64,000 bases of DNA from Hibiscus mutabilis (GCA_019671005.1 CM033745.1:45999241-46063240); one strand, 5' to 3'; shown: positions 33,553 to 45,995, numbered from the stretch's first letter. Translations and numbers: made by a program. Notes: generated from the letters alone by a model not told the origin.

Positions 33553-36323
33553 TGTAACACCCCCTTCCCTGCCCAGTAGAGAATCAGGTCAAAAAGTGTT
33601 ACCGAAAATAGATTCGGAGATCAAAAGCTTATTCGGAGTTCGAAACCTTATTCGGAATGTCTTATTAATTTCTTTTAAGACCTAATAGATTAACTTATTA
33701 ATAGCTTATTCAATTTGGGGTCAATTTTAAACTTTTTGAATTTAGGGACTAAATTGTAAATTTTAAAAATTAAGGGTCTTTATCAGAACTTTATTTTCTT
33801 AGCCTTCAATTAAACTTATAAATTATTAGCCTATAAATTTTTTTATTAACGAAGGTCATTTACCCATTAGATTAACCCTCTTAAGATTTAGTGACTATTT
33901 TGTAAACTGTTTAAAACTATGGTTTAAGTCTTTCAACAGAATTAACTGACACCGTACCGGTACGCTAAGCCAAATTTCTCAATTCCATAACTAAGGGTGA
34001 CAAGCCCGTATCGATACATCTAAGCTTGTATTGATACGCGTTGACCAAGTTGACTCGTTTCGGTACACCCCAAGGCCGTACCGATGCAATTTACTTCCCA
34101 GACCCTTCTGCCGAGGTCCGTATCGATACAGCTTGACCCGTATCGATACGCCTGTCTTGTAATGACAAATTTTATCTGTTGTTTATTTGAATTAACATGT
34201 TGAATGATGTCCAAATGGCATGAAATTTTACCATCAAGTTATCAATTCATAATTCTAATAGCATACCAAAATTTATGGCATTTCAAATCCATTTACTAAG
34301 TTTTTACTTTTGAGTCCCTTTAGGCCAAAATTAGCTAGTTTATCAATTTGTAAACAAATCATATTTCCCATTTTACACCTAGGCATTTTAGGACCATTAC
34401 ATGCATAACAAAATAGAACATTGTAACATGTCTAATCCCTATGCCACCCTACTAGGAGTTTAGAACAAAACGTAGCATACATATGGTTGATGAGAGTGAC
34501 TTGCAACTGCAACTACACGATCGGAGCTCAGAATTCTTCAAAGTCCTAGAATGCTTGAGACATACGGATGTTAGGCTTACATAGCCTAGTAAGGTAGTTA
34601 TAATAAACTCAAATGAGTTCTTAATGGAATAGATGACACATAATCATGCGTGAATGACATAAGTGCATCATTGGTCATATATAGATCATGCTCAAGTCAG
34701 TTATCATATTTCATATGCCAAATGCAAAGCATAAATTCATATTATTTTCTTGGACATAGTAACCAATGGATACATGGATTCCCCTGTATGCCACATATGT
34801 CGAAAAAAGGCCTTAGCCTTGAGCTGTAGCTCAAGAATCCTTTACTCAATCCAAACTTTTCTCCTCACATATAGGTTGTAGCCCCGGACCGTAGTCCAAT
34901 CCCTTACTTAATGAGCTCGAATAATCCTATGGCATGTCAATTGTATCCAATGTCCACAAGTATCCAAGGTTATATAACTTATCACAAAACTCACCTTGTG
35001 CCCATAGGCCATATCATAACGGATTACAAATTGAGCCTTGGCTCCACATATCATATCATAGCATATTCGTGACAAAATCCATATGTATAACATAGTTTGA
35101 ATATCATATATGAGCTTAGATAAGTATCAAGAAACATTAAGGACTTACCATGGTTACCATTAGAATCCACATGTGATTTGCTCTACTTGAGCCTTTAAAC
35201 AAGATGAAAGTTGTAAACATAAAACAAATGCAACGGGATGGCACCTAGCCTATCCCTTGACACAACTACACTCACCTTGAATTTTGATGCTTTCAAGGCT
35301 CTCGGATTTCAACTCCTTTGTGTGTAGCTTTTGTTGGAGATGACTATGAGTCCTTCTCAACTTCTTGAGCTAGTTCAGAATTAAGGATTACATTAGAATC
35401 GAAACCAACAATTCACAATTGTTTTCAAGCTTACCCAAGCTCGTAGACAACATCGAAATAAGGAATTTGATCATTTAGAACATGGGCCTAACTTGAACAT
35501 TCAAGACCTAATTCTTGAAATTAAACTCTAAGGATTGATGAATTCATCAAATTGGCATAGGGGTTTTACTTACCAAGTTACAAGCTTTCGATTGGTGTAT
35601 TGAAATCAAGCAATAATTAAGGATTGGAACGAGGTGCTTGCTTGAGCTTGAGGAGGAAGACAACAATGGAGGTGTATGCTTGTTTTAAGACAAAGGATGA
35701 GTTTAGTTTACGGGAGATTCACAACAAGGATAAAGGCTTTCCTTATTCATTTCAAAACCATCTAACTTTTCCCTAATCATTGTCCCACATTTCACTTAGC
35801 TAATGGAAGGGTTTCCCTTAGGCAAAGGGTTTGCTTAACCCAATAATCAATCATCTTTCTTAACCCTCTCCACTATTGACTATTGATGTCTAATGGTCAT
35901 CTTTTCTGATCACTTTCACGTGAGGCGAGGCAAGCAAGTAGGTGACTCAGTCCCTTTATTTTAGTTTTTACAATTTGGTCACCAAAAACAATTTTGATAG
36001 AGGCACGTATCAATACACTACATGGCTGTATCGACACGACTAAGCTAAATTGGGTAAGTTAGTTAAGATAGTTAGGCTGTATCGATACAAGTCCTACCGT
36101 ATCGGTACGCCTTGCCCCAAAATCAGCATTTTCAGCATTTTTAATGGAACCCCTAATTCCTATTCTTTACAAAAAGGTCCAATAACTTAATTAAACCCAA
36201 ATACCTTTCATTATATCAAAATTGGATACAAGATTCAGCAATTACATCTTTCAGGCATAACCGGTATAGAATTTTCGATCATTGAAACCTAATTCTGACT
36301 AGACTGGTTTTTGAAGTGTGACA
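33553..36323 (-). mobile_element. Tekay-3 3' LTR (left copy)
   Basis: Plus-strand ends are TGTAACACCCCC and AAGTGTGACA, length 2771 bp. It aligns with 60455-63445 over its length with many substitutions and indels. Palindromic GTATCGATAC-type motifs cluster near both ends (33953-34150 and 36005-36110). Frames such as 34908-35093 recur in the other copy (61830-62081) because the LTRs are homologous, not because they are genes. Confidence 0.9.
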
Positions 36324-36338
36324 ACTCTCCCCCTTAAG
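36324..36338 (-). other. Polypurine tract of Tekay-3
   Basis: The minus strand reads TTAAGGGGGAGAGT next to the TGTCACACTTC start of the 3' LTR. It matches the other Tekay tracts in the window. Confidence 0.85.
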
Positions 36339-36357
36339 AAAATTTGTCCTTGAATTT

Positions 36358-36898
36358 TCACTCTAGCCGAAAAGATGAGGATACTATTTCTGTATCGTTT
36401 CCTCTGGCTCCCACGTTGATTCTTCCACTGAGTGACTCCTCCAAAGGACTTTTACTAGTGGTACGAACTTGTTTCGAAGTCTCTTGACTTCTCTTGTGAG
36501 GATCTGCACTAGTTCCTCCTCGTACGTTAGGTTGGATTGAATTTCCACAGACTTCAGCTCGATCATATGGGAAGGATCGGACTGGTACTTCCATAGCATA
36601 GATACGTAGAAGATGTTATATATACGACTTAACTCTTCAAGGAGAGCTAGTCAGTAATCAACATGCCCAACTTGCTTAATTACTTCAAACGGGCTAATGA
36701 AACGAGGACTTAGCTTCCCCTTCTTGCCAAAACGAAGGATCTTCTTCCACTGGGATACTTTAAGGAAGCCTTTCTCACCAACCTCGTACTGAATGTCTCT
36801 CTTTCTCAAATCAGTATAGGCTTTTTGCCGGTCGAATGCAACTTTGAGCCGGTCACGAATGATAGTTACCATTTTTTTGGTTTCCCAAAGTAAGTCAG
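36358..36898 (-). pseudogene. Tekay-3 integrase C-terminus and chromodomain
   Basis: This is the 3' part of the polyprotein cut off by Ogre-B. From 36898 downward it reads TIIRDRLKVAFDRQKAYTDL, FLKVSQWKKILRFGKKGKLS and PRFISPFEVIKQVGHV (the integrase C-terminal fold). After a stop and frame change it gives FYVSMLWKY and the chromodomain (YEEELVQILTREVKRL, VPLVKVLWRSHSVEESTW) in the frame 36384-36599. The chromodomain binds modified histone tails in the family. The first residues of the open frame 36651-36938 come from the Ogre-B LTR and are not native. The segment of integrase between ERVI (56462) and this part, roughly 80-90 residues, is missing from the window. Confidence 0.88.
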
Positions 36899-37225
36899 TG
36901 TAGCGACCTTCTTTTTGAAAGGTCAATAGTCGGATCATCCCCTTAAATCATTAATGAAAATATTTTAAAAGAATAGGATTTCTTTTGAAAACCTTAAATT
37001 TTGAAAATGATGAAAACTTGGAGTCACCACCGGCCACTTGGGTAAGGTAGGCCGAACACCATAAGAAACCAGAGATTCATTGTGAAAGGGTCTGGGAGTT
37101 GGTTATGCATGGGGAAGGATTAGCACCCCCATCACGCCCGGAAATCGGTACCAAAATATTTGTTGCTTTTAAAAGGATGTAAATCATTGAAATTTATATT
37201 GAATTTAACTCGGAGTTCTTAAATG

Positions 37226-37636
37226 AGTATGTTTATATTTGTGCCTGTAATTGTCATGCCTTAATTGTCATTCATATAATCTTTAATCTTAATTGCATTC
37301 CTAATCAATCTAAATCGTAAAAGGGATGTACTTATTAATTCCAATATTTGTGTTGTAACAGTCCAAACTTAAAGGATGTTGACCAAATATTCGGATTAAT
37401 CCTTACCATCCCGAGGAAAGTGGATTAAAAGTTAGCAAAATCATCACATCATACTTAAATGCTTGCATCATGCATAAAGGTGACGTACAGAAGTCGAACC
37501 ATAAATTAACACAGCAGTCGGGCTTATTCAATATCAGTTTAATCTATGGTCTGATATATCGTCAACCTTATTAATTAAATGTCCAATTAATTTGAATCCA
37601 CCAATTCGATAAAGCCCATGTAATTAAGGTTAATTT
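37226..37636. repeat. LTR segment inverted relative to the other Ogre-B LTR (left copy)
   Basis: This ~411-bp segment (GAGTATGTTTATATTTGTGC ... GTAATTAAGGTTAA) is the reverse complement of 53085-53493, while flanks on both sides (GGAGTTCTTAAAT and AAAAGGGAGGCCC) are in the same orientation in both LTRs. Confidence 0.9.
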
Positions 37637-38859
37637 TAAAAGGGAGGCCCAATTTATTAGAGAGCCTACTTAGTGATCTATTTATTAACTAAACGATTCT
37701 AACACTTAACCCTAAATTAATTAGGCCTAAAAAGTTAGGAAACCCAATTTATGATGACTGATTTGTAATTTAATGTTAATCTAAACTTGAAATTTATTTT
37801 ACCCCTAAAGTAATTAAGAAATGTTCAATTAATTTAATGAATTTAACATTTACCCCAATAAGCCAATGGTAAATTTAAATTCATTAAAGTAATTCAAACC
37901 CTAATCTAACTAAGGCTCTAAGAACCTAAGGCTAATTTAATTAATTTTAGGATCCTGACCCTATGAGACAAGCACACGATCTAGATTAATTGAGTTAATT
38001 CACTTAATCTAGTCAAAAGCCCAGAAGAACCAAAACAAGGCCCAAAAACCTAAAATCAAGCCCAAGACAAAGCTAGGCCTAAAACACAAGAATCTAAAGC
38101 TAGGCCTAAAGCCCAAATTAAAATTATCTAGAAAAGGCCCAAATAACATGTATGTTAAGACATATTATATATTAGAATTATATCATATAAAAAACTATTA
38201 TTTTAAGGAAATCATATGTCATACTTTTGTAAAATTACATATGTTATGTCTTTTAGAAGATTATACCCTATATTTAAAAAAACTATACATATATTATAAA
38301 CAAAAACATACATTCTATATTTTGTAAAATTCTTCTATATACTTCGAAAACTATATTATACACCACATATATATTTCACTTTTACAAAACATTATTATAT
38401 ACTTCAAACTATATACTTTATATACCAAAAATGTATGTATTACATTCTTCAAAATTATACTATATACCTTAAAAACTATATATTATATCAAAAACATGTA
38501 TGTATTGTTTTATAAATTATACTATATACTTTGAAAACTATGTATTATAGGTCATATATATATATATTACATTTTACAAAATCCTACCTTATAGTTTAAA
38601 AACTATACATTATATATATCAAAAGCACATATCGCATTTTTTTAATTTTACTATATACTAAAATATATGTACTATATATTAAAAACATTTATATATATTA
38701 CATTTTTACAAATTTCTATTTTATACTAAAACATATTATAAGTTGAGAAATATATATTTTATTTTATCAATTTCTACTTTACCTACAAATGTATATTAAA
38801 CATAAAAATTATATGTTACATTTCTATTTTTTTACTAAATTTATGTGCAAGTTAAATCC

Positions 38860-38861
<2 letters not shown>

Positions 38862-38900
<39 letters not shown>
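38862..38900. repeat. Microsatellite (TA)n in the left Ogre-B LTR
   Basis: About 19 TA units. The matching site in the right LTR (54730-54744) has only about 7, so the run changed length after insertion. Confidence 0.95.
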
Positions 38901-38903
<3 letters not shown>

Positions 38904-40975
38904 ATTCTAATTAATTTCATCCATAAAATATCGATCACAAACGAGAAATATTAACATAAAATTAAATTGAAATTGCTGGAAATAAATGTACAAAATTTAA
39001 ACTAAAAATGCATGAAAAAAGAATAGATAAAAAAATTTAATTCAAAACTGGAAAATGACCAAATTGTGAGGAAATAAAATACAGAGACAAAATTAAAAGA
39101 AAAATTGAGGACGTAATTGAAAACATCAAAAACTATGAAGGACTCGGAGAGTAATTAAAATAGGTGGAATGGCTTCCCCTTGTAATTAGACCACACAGAG
39201 GGCTAATAACGTAATTGGACCATACAGAAGGACTGCGAGCGTAATTATTTTAGGGCAGAGGTCCTTACAATGCAATTAACCCTTTTAAAAATTTATAACA
39301 CTATAAATACCCCTTTTATCTGAATTCAGCCCTCTTTTGTCATTTTTTGTTATAATACCCTAAAACACTCTCCCCTCTCTCCTTTATCTCGACCGCGGCG
39401 AGCCCAAAAAGCTTGAAAAACAATTCCTTTTTTAAAACCTAAAACCAAATCTAACCTTCTATTTTCTTTAAAAATGATCGAGCCCCCTTTTTATGAAAAC
39501 TAAAGCCTAAAATCCTTTTTTTGAAACTGAAGACCTCGTTTTCTTACTTCTGCACCGAGTCACCATACACGGCCTCGAGGAGGATGGAGGGCTTATCATC
39601 GGCGAAGAACAACAACCAATGCGGGGAGGTGAACTGCCGAAGGTAATAAAGACTGAACCCTAATTTTTTGTGCATGCATGTTTCGAAATAAGTATAAAGA
39701 GATGGGTATACCTCTAAAATTTTGAGGTTGCTTTTTGTCTATTGATTCTGAAAAATTCCCCGTTCGAATGCTTAGGGTTACAAAATGATGTTTACATTGC
39801 TTTATATTCCTCAGATCACTTATTGTTTGTCTATCCTATTGTTTAGATTTTTAAGCAAACATTAAATGACTAAACTATGGATGATAATGTTCTGATATCC
39901 CCTGTTTTTTATGCATTTTTATCTGATCGATGGTTGGGAGAGTTGGTGGCTGTCGTACGGTGGCAGCAGAAACCCTGGTGTTGTGGCCATGTGGATGGGG
40001 AGACAAACCGGTGCCGGGGGCGTGGGCGCGTGAAGGGCTGAACCGCCGGGGCGTACATCACACGCGCACTTGGGGAGTTAGACGGTCGGCGCGTGACAGC
40101 GCGTGCGGAAGCTGGGAGGTCCTCGGGTTCGATCTGGACCGTTGGATCAGATCTGATCCAACGGCTAGATCTTGGCGGCTGCAATAAAAAGAAGGGTTAT
40201 CAGATTAGTTTTTAGGGTTTTTGTTTGTATTGGGTTTGGGCCAAACAGGCCTATGTATTATTATTTATTTTTTGGTTTTAAATATGTAATGGACTTGGAC
40301 TTATATAAAAACATTGAGCTTTAATTATTTAATTGATCTGTTTATTTTGTTTGTTTTTAATTTTAGATAGCAATAATAATAACACTACACATAATATACA
40401 TATACAAATACCTATTACACATACATTAATACATACACATAATATATGCAATATACCTACTCACATTCATAGTTAAATATTAATGACATTAAAGTAATAA
40501 TGAATACATACATACATGCAAGCAACACATACAATATACATATTCAATAATTTACACGATATGTATACTCGCATACATACGCAATAATACGTACATACAT
40601 GCAAGTAACACATACATATAATATACATGCCTAAATGGTTAATAACCATATATAATCACATTCTAGTGACTCCTACTTGATATACATAATAACATACACA
40701 TTATAGTAATATTTTTTTAACTTTTGGGTTTTAGATAACATAACATATACTAGGATAATAAATAGTATAATACGATAGTGAATTGGGTAGCAATATGGCA
40801 ACATACATATATATGTAGTACTAGTAATATTTTTGGTGTTTTTGGTTGTAATGAAAACAAATAAAGTAAACAAAGCCCTTAATATACATATTTAGATAGT
40901 AGTAACATATATAAGCCCATTATTGTAAAAACAAAAATAAAAATGAGTTCTCCCAGGACAAAATTAGTGATTACA

Positions 40976-40993
40976 GCTGCCCCTCTTTGCTTA
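40976..40993 (-). other. Polypurine tract of Ogre-B
   Basis: The minus strand reads AAGCAAAGAGGGGCAGC next to TGTAATCAC, the 3' LTR start. It matches Ogre-A at 4768-4784. Confidence 0.8.
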
Positions 40994-41066
40994 TACTTGT
41001 GGAACAAGGAAAAAGCAAAGACCATAAGCACTAATTTTGTCCTACTTCCCTGTCGGACGATTTGCC

Positions 41067-41427
41067 CCTCCAGAACGGTAGCGAACAAATCCAACTAAGT
41101 TGTTTTTCCAAAGCAGCCAAAACAAACTGGGTAGCGCTGGCATGTCCTTTCGAAACGGCAATGGACGGACCAGGTGGAAAATGATTCATTCCTCTGAAAT
41201 GGCGGTGAACAAATCCAAATAACTTATTTTTCCGAAACGGAAAAAAAATCCAGGTAACATTGGCATGTCTTTTCGAAACGGCAGCAGACGAGCCAACTAT
41301 CCTTCAAATGACTCATTCCTCTAAAATGGCAATGAATGAATCCAAATAAATTTACTTTCCCTAAGCGGCAGAAAGCAAACTGAGTGGCGCTGGGATGTCC
41401 TTCCGAAACGGTAGCGGACAAACATCC
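41067..41427 (-). repeat. Ogre-B 3' non-coding tandem repeat, about 3 x 125 bp
   Basis: Landmarks repeat three times: (C)GAACAAATCCAA-type at 41084, 41208 and 41334, and ATGTCCTTTCGAAACGGCA-type at 41141, 41265 and 41394. It lies in the same part of the element as the hairpin array of Ogre-A, but the sequence is different. Confidence 0.75.
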
Positions 41428-42620
41428 GTTCCTCGAAAGAAGGTTCCAAGAAGGCTTTCGCTATTTGTGAGCCTGAACGGATAAGCTAATTTTCTTCTTC
41501 CCCTTTCTTGAAAATTTCCTTCAAGTTTTTACTTTGTCGTTTACTCCTCTTCTTAGGAGGTACCCCATTTATCTTTCAAATCTCTGTGAAAAGAGATGAA
41601 ATGCTACAACGGTATGAGTTAGCATGCTCTTAACCTAGGGAAGTCTAACTAAGTATGATGCATGAATGACAATAATTCGCTCGGACACTTCATCTTGGTC
41701 CCTTGATTTTGGCTTCTCTTGCTCTCTTCTTCTCTTCTTTGTAAAGGCGGTGCCCCATCTGTCACTCGGGTTCACTCTTTATGTCCCTTTTTCTTGAACT
41801 CCTAAACCTTATGCTCTAAAGCGCCCTTTCAGGTTTTCACTTTAGACTTGTCTCCCCCAAAGCGCCCTTTACGGGTTTTCACTTCAGGTTTTTTTCTCTT
41901 CTTTTTTTGTTTTTTGTTTTTTTGTTTTTTTCTTATCTTTCTTTTTTCCTTTCTTTTGGGCGCCCTTCTGGGTTTTCACTTTTAGCTCCGTTGATTTCAA
42001 CACGTAAGGTACTCATTGTCTTTCTTGGTGAATCTTGTCAATTTCGCCCTCGATGACCTTTTGCCTCAACCTTGGCGGATTCGCCTTCCATCTGGGAACA
42101 ACCTGCACTTAGTAGGTTAAATCATAGTAATACCAAGAAATCCTTTGCTTTTCCATGATCTATGCCAATTCATCTGCGAGATGATTATGAGACGGACAAC
42201 AGAAATAAGAATAATATTTTATTAATACTTAGAGAAACATTAACAAAATTTTGAAAGTCATGGCAAACATGAGAGAAAAAAAAGATATAGATAATATCAA
42301 CTGTATGAATAATGAAAACCCATCGACCACAATAAATATTTCATTCGCCACTTTTGGTTACAATTCTTGACGACCCAATGATTGAAGCATCATTCTTCGA
42401 CGAAGTCTACTAGTCGTACGTCAAAATTTAAGTATATATGAACCGTCCTGTTCGGATTTTCAATTCAGATCACCCCTTGGTTTTAAGACGCCCATTTTTG
42501 GGTTTTCGCCCTAAACCCTCATTCTCTTCTCTTTTTTCTTTTTTCTTTTCCTTTTTCCCTTTTTTTCTTTTTTTTCTTTTTTCCCTTTTTTCTTCTTTCT
42601 TCTTCTTTTTTTTCTTTTTT
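41428..42620 (-). other. Ogre-B 3' non-coding region with pyrimidine tracts
   Basis: No coding motif is present. It shares GAGTTAGCATGCTCTTA and TATGATGCAT with Ogre-A (5735-5780), so the two 3' regions are homologous. Long pyrimidine runs lie at 41895-41960 and 42525-42626; the low-complexity frames over the second (42438-42650, 42511-42744) are not genes. Confidence 0.6.
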
Positions 42621-43700
42621 TCAGGCATAATACTTTTTTATAGAGTCTGAGTTTACTGGGTTGCTCAACTCTTTCCCATCCATCTCGGGTAGGATTAATG
42701 CCCCTCCGGAGAAGGCCTTTTTTACAACATAATGCCCTTTCCAATTAGGCATCCACTTCCCTCGGAAGTCCTTTTGGTTAAGTAAGACCTTATTAAGCAC
42801 CAGATCCCCCTCTTGAAACTCCCTCGGGCGAACTTTTTTGTTATAGGCTCGCATCATTCTTTTCTGATACATTTGACTTTGACAGATAGCCTTCAACCTT
42901 TTTTTTCTTCAAAGATGTTCTATTAATCAATCCTAGCTTGTATCCATTCAACTTCATCCAACTTTACTTCGTTCAAAATTTGAAGTGATGGAATCTCTAC
43001 CTCGATGGGTAATACCGCCTTCGTGCCAGATACCAGAGAGTAGGCGTTGCCTCAGTGGAGGTCCTCACAGAAGTTCGATAAGCAAATAGAGCAAAAGGTA
43101 GCTTTTCATGCTAATCCTTGTAATTTTCTATGGTTTTTGCTATAATCTTCTTTATATTCGTATTCGCCGCTTCCACTGCTCCATTCATCTTGGGGTGATA
43201 AATAGTAGAATTGTGATGTACAATTTTGAACTATTCACACACCTCAATCATCATTTTGTTATTCAAGTTAGAAGCATTGTCGGTGATGATCCTTTCGGGC
43301 AAGACATATAATTTCTTTCTTGAGGAACTTGCAAACTGTTGTTTTTGTGATGTTGGTGTACGAGGCAGCTTCTACCCATTTGGTGAAGTAATCGATGGCT
43401 ACTAAGATGAAATGATGCCCGTTAGAAGCTTTCGGGTGTATCTGACCAATAACGTCTATTTCCCAAACAATAAAAGGCCACGGTGAGTTCATGATGTTAA
43501 GTGGTACTGGCGAGGAATGTACCTTATCGGCGTAGATTTTGCACTTATGGCATTTCTTTGCATAATTGATGCAATCTCCCTCCATTATTGACTAGAAGTA
43601 GCCGTATCTCATGGTTTTCCTAGCCATCAAGAATCCGCTAGCGTGGGTTCCGCATAAACCTCCATGGACCTCTGCTAAAATAGTTTCAGCCTCTCGGGCA
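42621..43700 (-). pseudogene. Ogre-B integrase
   Basis: Integrase joins element cDNA to host DNA. In order on the minus strand: a zinc-binding N-terminus (EVHGGLCGTHASGF, then CINYAKKCHKCK; about 43540-43690); the first catalytic Asp in IVWEIDVIGQI (about 43450-43480) with HFILVAIDYFTKWVEA; the second in RIITDNASNLNN (about 43255-43290); and the Glu in MNGAVEAANTNIKKI (about 43150-43195). The C-terminal part is open at 42621-42896 (YNKKVRPREFQEGDLVL, RGKWMPNWKGHYVVKKAF). The three acidic residues survive, but frameshifts and stops (for example near 43290) break the frame. The lack of a chromodomain fits the Tat group. Confidence 0.88.
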
Positions 43701-43840
43701 TTGACATATCTCAACAGTATCTAATCTGTGCTTCTTTCATATAGAACCTCTCCATCGAGGACGTACCCCGATGCCAACCTTCTAATAGTTCTTTTTTCGT
43801 TATCGTTGGTGTCTTTTAGGTAAGTTTGGTACTTGATATA

Positions 43841-44473
43841 TTAGAGGATGTCATAATACCATGAATTGTCATCCTTTTCCTCTTCCAAGCTATAGCAGTG
43901 GGTCGGCACCTCAAAAGTTTGCATCTCGACAGGCTTTATTTCGGCTGTCATATTTACTTTGAACACAATAGCCAAAGTGGCTAGAGCGTCGGCCATTTGA
44001 TTATCCTCCCTTGGTAAGTAGGTGAAACTGATTCCTTCAAAATTTCTGACCAAATCTTGGATCAAATCTTGGATCAAATCATGGTACTTAATCAGCTTCG
44101 GATCTCTGGTCTCTCACTCTTTTCGAAGTTGGTAGACTACCAAAGAAGAATCTCCAAACACCTGGAGCACCTTGATTTTTTTCTTAATTGCTGCTCGAAG
44201 TCCCATGACGCAGGATTCATACTCGGTTATATTGTTGGTGCAGAAGAATTCCAGCCTACTTGTGAAAGGGTAGTGGTCATCTTTAGGTGAAATTAATGCT
44301 TCCCCTATTCCATGGCCTAGGGCAATCGACGCCCCGTCGAAATAGAGCCTCCATCCCTCTTTCTCGGCAATAGGTCTCTCTTCAGTTAAACCACAAATCA
44401 AATCTTCATCTGGAAAATGGAAATCCAACGGTTCATAGTCATCCGGGGCGCGACTTGCCAAAGGGTCTGCCAC
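43841..44473 (-). pseudogene. Ogre-B second (archaeal-type) RNase H
   Basis: Tat/Ogre elements carry an additional RNase H after the normal one. The frame 44114-44473 shows WRLYFDGAS (first Asp), NITEYESCVMGLRAA (Glu) and VFGDSSLVVYQL (second Asp). After a TGA where the family has Trp (E-stop-ETRDPKLIKY), the frame 43841-44077 gives FTYLPREDNQMADALATLA with the last Asp. All four catalytic acidic positions are present, so a single nonsense change accounts for most of the damage. The domain sits between RNase H and integrase as expected. Confidence 0.88.
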
Positions 44474-44520
44474 GACACTTCATTTTACCACTTTTTGGTT
44501 TACATAAACGATGTCAAACT

Positions 44521-45108
44521 CTAACATAAGCATTTGCCAATGGCCATTTTCCCGGCCAATACCGGCGCTTCCATCAGAAATTTTAGTGGATCCATCTGAG
44601 AAATTAGAGAGGTGGTATGATACAACATGTATTGTCGTAGCCGCTTAGTAGCCCATACCAAGGCACAACATAATTTTTGAATTGGCGGATACCACGTTTC
44701 ACAATCGGTGAACTTCTTGCTCAAATAGTAGATTACCCTTTCCTTCTTGCCCGAGTCATCATGTTGCCCAAGTACACACCCCATAGAATTTTCAAAGACT
44801 GTCAGGTACAGTATCAACGGTCTATCTGGCATGGGTGTTACTAGAATTGGGGGATTGGTCAAATACTTCTTGATCTTTTCTAGTGCCTCTTGGCAATCTT
44901 CATCCCAGACCCCCAGGTTATTCTTTCGGAGCAGTCTGAAGATGGGGTCACACTTATTAGTCAATTGAGATATAAACCAGGAAATGTAATTTAACCTCCC
45001 TAAAAATCCTTGGACCTCCTTTTGTGTTCGTGGTGGTGGAAGATCTTGAATTGCTTTCACCTTGTCGGGGTCGATCTCGATGCCCTTCTGACTTACCACA
45101 AAGCCCAA
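44521..45108 (-). pseudogene. Ogre-B RT thumb/connection and RNase H
   Basis: This 195-aa frame follows the RT palm. It opens with GFVVSQKGIEIDPDKVKAI and FLGRLNYISWFISQL (RT end). The RNase H domain follows, with LILYLTVFENSMGCVLGQHD, VIYYLSKKFTDCE and CCALVWATKRLRQYMLYHTT. The usual first RNase H Asp appears as Thr in YLTVFENSMG (family: Y-L-x-V-S-x-x-A-V), in keeping with Tat elements whose own RNase H is degenerate. The frame is intact internally but disconnected from RT by stops. Confidence 0.85.
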
Positions 45109-45995
45109 AAGCTTCCATGATGTAATTGCAAAGGTGCATTTGGCCGGGTTAAGCTTTAGCTAATACTTTCTTAGCCTTCAGAAGAGTTTTCACAAGTTTT
45201 GTATGTGCTCTTCATCGATTTTAGATTTGGCGATCATGTCGTCCACGTACACCTCGATTTCTTTATGCATCATGTCATGAAACAAGGTTACCATGACTCT
45301 TTGGTAAGCTACCCTGGCGTTTTTTAATCCGAATGGCATCACTTTGTAACAAAATGTGCCCCACATGGTCACAAAAATGGTTTTCTCCATGTCCTCGGGG
45401 TGCATTTTGATCTGGTTATACCCCGAAAAGCCATCCATGAACGAAACCAAGTATGCCCCGCAGTGTTGTCCACTGAAGTATCAATATAGGGCAAAGGAAA
45501 GTTGTCTTTGGGGCTCACCTTATTAAGGTCCCTATAATCTACACGCGTACGTACCTTTCTATTCCTTTTCGGTACCGGCACGATATTGGCTACCTATTAA
45601 GGGTACTTAGAGACTTCCAAAAATCTGGCCTCAAGCTGTTTCTTCACTTCTTCCCTAATTTTTAGTAACATGCCAGTTCTCATTCTTCGAAGTTTTTGCT
45701 GGACAAGCTTGCATTCTGGCCTAATGGGAAGCTTGTGCGTTACAATATCCGTGTTTAAGCCAGACATATCTTGGTATGACCATGCGAACACGACTCTAAA
45801 TTCTACAAGCAATTCCACTAACCCTTGCCTGACTTTTGGTGATAGGGTGCCCCCGATCTTTAATTCTTTCCTTTCTTCGCCAGTCCCCAAGTTTAGAATC
45901 TCTACCTTCTCTTGGTGTGGAAGGATTTGCTTCTTCTCTCTCATCGGGAATCTAATCATTTTATTTCCCCTATCTCCACCAAGTACATGGATCAT
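45109..45995 (-). pseudogene. Ogre-B reverse transcriptase (N-terminal and palm)
   Basis: RT copies the element RNA into DNA. The first frame (45597-45995) holds the linker and N-terminus (FAWSYQDMSGLNTDIVTHKL; ILPHQEKVEILNLGTGEE). A stop follows at the place of the catalytic-core start. The second frame (45369-45581) gives VPKRNRKVRTRVDYRDLNKV. A frameshift at about 45450 leads to 45190-45450 with FMDGFSGYNQIKMHP, the YKVMPFGLKNA motif and the catalytic YVDDM box. The YVDD aspartates are kept. At least two disabling lesions are seen. Confidence 0.9.

Larger units (their letters stand above)
36899..40975 (-). mobile_element. Ogre-B 3' LTR (left copy, full length)
   Basis: Plus-strand ends are TGTAGCGACC and GTGATTACA, 4077 bp. 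The section 37226-37636 is inverted relative to the right LTR. The region 38140-38900 is very AT-rich and ends in a (TA)n run (38862-38900). A GC-richer part at 39920-40190 yields overlapping frames on both strands (39909-40184 and 39930-40187) that I regard as non-coding because the same LTR stretch in the other copy breaks them. Confidence 0.9.

Noticed and set aside
34908..35093. 61-aa frame conserved at 61830-62081
   Set aside because: Conservation is that of paired LTRs of Tekay-3, not of a gene.
39909..40187. Overlapping GC-richer open frames on both strands
   Set aside because: They lie inside the Ogre-B LTR; the homologous stretch in the other LTR (55740-56019) breaks both frames, and the peptides (Arg/Pro-rich) have no domain.
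42438..42744. Phe/Ser-rich and Lys/Arg-rich frames
   Set aside because: Both are translations of the pyrimidine tract 42525-42626 in opposite directions; the 3' end of the minus-strand integrase explains the rest.
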